DNA of 7,265 nucleotides. Origin: Chloroflexota bacterium. Lineage in GTDB: Bacteria; Chloroflexota; Anaerolineae; Anaerolineales; Villigracilaceae. How positions within the stretch are numbered: the stretch's first letter is position 1; every line of letters begins with the position of its first letter. The stretch is taken from NCBI GenBank assembly GCA_026389975.1, contig JAPLGV010000518.1, positions 1 through 7,265 of the forward strand, read 5' to 3'. This document shows positions 6,282 through 7,265 of the stretch, piece by piece. A program made the translations under genes and the position numbers. The notes under the pieces are model-generated. The model worked only from the letters and a program-made list of their open reading frames with translations, searched no databases and was not told the origin of the DNA.

Positions 6282-6287
6282 ATTATA
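6282..6287 (-). promoter_or_regulatory. Candidate -10 box (TATAAT) upstream of the lipoprotein pair
   Basis: The minus strand carries a perfect TATAAT in an A-rich context, about 120 bp before the lipoprotein start at 6160. No good -35 hexamer is seen at 16-18 bp. The call is therefore weak and leans on position and on the inverted repeat just downstream. Confidence 0.35.
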
Positions 6288-6324
6288 TTTTTTTCTGGAT
6301 TGAAGATAGTCCACCAGCCTTCCA

Positions 6325-7265
6325 TCAGTCATCTAATTCCGGCAAGCGCGCCATGCCGGCCGTGCGGGCCAGGCTCTCGACCATCGCCCGCAGCTCTCTT
6401 TCTTGCTCAATTGCCCTGTGCGGACGCCTGTACTCGCTCACCAATTGCGCCGTGCGCACTTTGGCGCGCGCGAACGTATCTAAGCTGCCGGCCGCCTGCC
6501 AACCGCGGATCGAATCGCGATCTATTACTGTCGAGGGTAAATATTGTTCTTTGGAAAAAAGTTCGCGCGTGACCTTCTGCTTAAGGAAATCAGCCTTGAA
6601 GTTGATCCCCTCGAAGAGCGCTGTCGCCAGCGTCTTGGTCTGGACCTCGAGCCCGGTCAGCAGACGTTTGGCCATGCCAATCGCCTCGGCATCCACCACC
6701 AACTTCTCGGCGCTCTGACAGGCCAGAAAGTCGAGCATCCCTGCTCCGGAAATCATGTTGATACCTGCCAGTGCGCCGACCAGGGCCGTAACGCCGCCTT
6801 CCAGTCCGGCCTGGGCATCCACGATTTTGGCGTCGGAAGCGCCGAGATAGGCATGGGTCGGCAGGTTGAGCGACTTGCCGACTTGCGCGTATGCCGCGTC
6901 AATCATGGCCGTTTCGATGGCGCCCATCGGCGTGGTGCCCGTTTCGATTGCGCCCATCGGAGTGGTTCCGCGGCGCATGTCAAAGATGGCCGGCGCGCCA
7001 CCCCAGACGATGGGAGCACCAGGGTTGGAAAGTTGATGGATTGCAATCCCACTCAAACTCTCGGCCGCATGCTGGACGATTGAACCAATCAACGTTACCG
7101 GCGCGGCCGCACCTGCCAACGGCATCGAGATGAGTTCCGCCGGGACACGCGCCCTGGCCAGTTCGATGAGATTACCCGCGCCAAAGTCGCTCCAGATGAG
7201 CGGTGGCGATGGACACACATCGAAGACCGCCTGCGGCTTCTCAGCCAGCGCCTGGCGATTACCAG
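6325..7265 (-). CDS. MttB-family (trimethylamine methyltransferase-like) protein, C-terminal part
   Basis: The frame is open from the right window edge to TGA at 6325-6327, giving 312 complete codons, roughly the last two thirds of a family of about 470-500 residues. Motifs recognised include GAPIVWGGAPAIFDMR, GTTPMGAIE, MIDAAYAQ, SLNLPTHAYLGASDAK, GVTALVGALAGINMISGAGMLD and RELFSKEQYLPSTVIDR. Such proteins move a methyl group from a methylated amine or betaine to a partner corrinoid protein in the cytoplasm. No in-frame TAG occurs in the stretch where pyrrolysine MttB enzymes carry theirs, so this belongs to the non-pyrrolysine group, whose substrates vary (glycine betaine, other quaternary amines). 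A GTG at 7216-7218 is not the true start, because the frame and homology continue upstream. A 10-residue tandem duplication lies at 6910-6969. The lipoprotein and transporter fragments downstream suggest a former uptake locus. Confidence 0.88.
   Translation of the reverse strand, partial: GNRQALAEKPQAVFDVCPSPPLIWSDFGAGNLIELARARVPAELISMPLAGAAAPVTLIGSIVQHAAESLSGIAIHQLSNPGAPIVWGGAPAIFDMRRGTTPMGAIETGTTPMGAIETAMIDAAYAQVGKSLNLPTHAYLGASDAKIVDAQAGLEGGVTALVGALAGINMISGAGMLDFLACQSAEKLVVDAEAIGMAKRLLTGLEVQTKTLATALFEGINFKADFLKQKVTRELFSKEQYLPSTVIDRDSIRGWQAAGSLDTFARAKVRTAQLVSEYRRPHRAIEQERELRAMVESLARTAGMARLPELDD
6910..6969 (-). repeat. 30-bp tandem duplication inside the MttB-family gene
   Basis: Two adjacent 30-bp units (6940-6969 and 6910-6939) each encode GTTPMGAIET. 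They match at 27 of 30 bases. The three differences (GGA/GGC, ACT/ACG, GCA/GCC) are all third-position and synonymous. Family members normally have this segment once, just before the MIDAAYAQ helix. Confidence 0.9.

Noticed and set aside
5993..6325. Longer version of the small lipoprotein starting at 6325 (MEGWWTIFNPEK...)
   Set aside because: The extra 55 residues lie before the signal peptide and cover the promoter-like and inverted-repeat gap. The internal ATG at 6160 has a good ribosome-binding site and starts directly with the signal sequence.
6263..7133. Plus-strand open frames across the methyltransferase region
   Set aside because: They are shadows of the minus-strand MttB-family gene, whose motifs are continuous and conserved.

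Overview
The window looks like an accessory, decaying stretch of a bacterial chromosome. The paired lipoproteins with Pro/Ala/Thr linkers, the M28 peptidase, the MttB-family methyltransferase and the IS content would fit an Anaerolineae-type Chloroflexota. That placement is an impression from protein style, not a demonstrated assignment. Base composition is mosaic: the IS21 element and the methyltransferase are GC-rich, while the interrupted gene, the peptidase remnant and the SDR gene are clearly more AT-rich.

Layout. At 1-240 lies the end of an IS1182-like element, with the first 49 codons of its transposase on the minus strand. At 241-675 and 3247-3507 are the two halves of one AT-rich minus-strand gene, probably a beta-propeller-like protein. 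A complete IS21-family element (676-3246, istA and istB on the plus strand) splits it. The element begins TG and ends CA, carries arrays of 22-23 bp terminal repeats, and is flanked by a 6-bp target duplication, CTTATT. Removing the element and one CTTATT restores the reading frame exactly. The gene's 3' end is also cut by the IS1182-like element, whose terminus supplies the stop codon. At 3653-4515 (plus) is an M28 aminopeptidase-like gene broken by at least four frameshifts. Convergent to it, at 4612-5382 (minus), is a short-chain dehydrogenase with an intact catalytic core but a replaced C-terminus.

From 5506 to the right edge, three minus-strand genes point the same way as the SDR. They are read in the order MttB-family methyltransferase (partial, leaves the window), a 55-residue lipoprotein, and a chimera. 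The chimera joins the N-terminus of a family-5 solute-binding lipoprotein in frame to the C-terminal tail of a LivG-type ABC ATPase. A TATAAT box followed by a 7-bp inverted repeat lies upstream of the lipoprotein pair. This may once have been an uptake-and-demethylation locus for methylated amines, but the transporter part is now reduced to fragments.

No new defence or other multi-gene system could be supported. The most informative signals are the exactly reversible IS21 insertion, the palindrome over the istA ribosome-binding site, the in-frame transporter chimera, and a 10-residue tandem duplication in the methyltransferase in which every nucleotide difference is synonymous.
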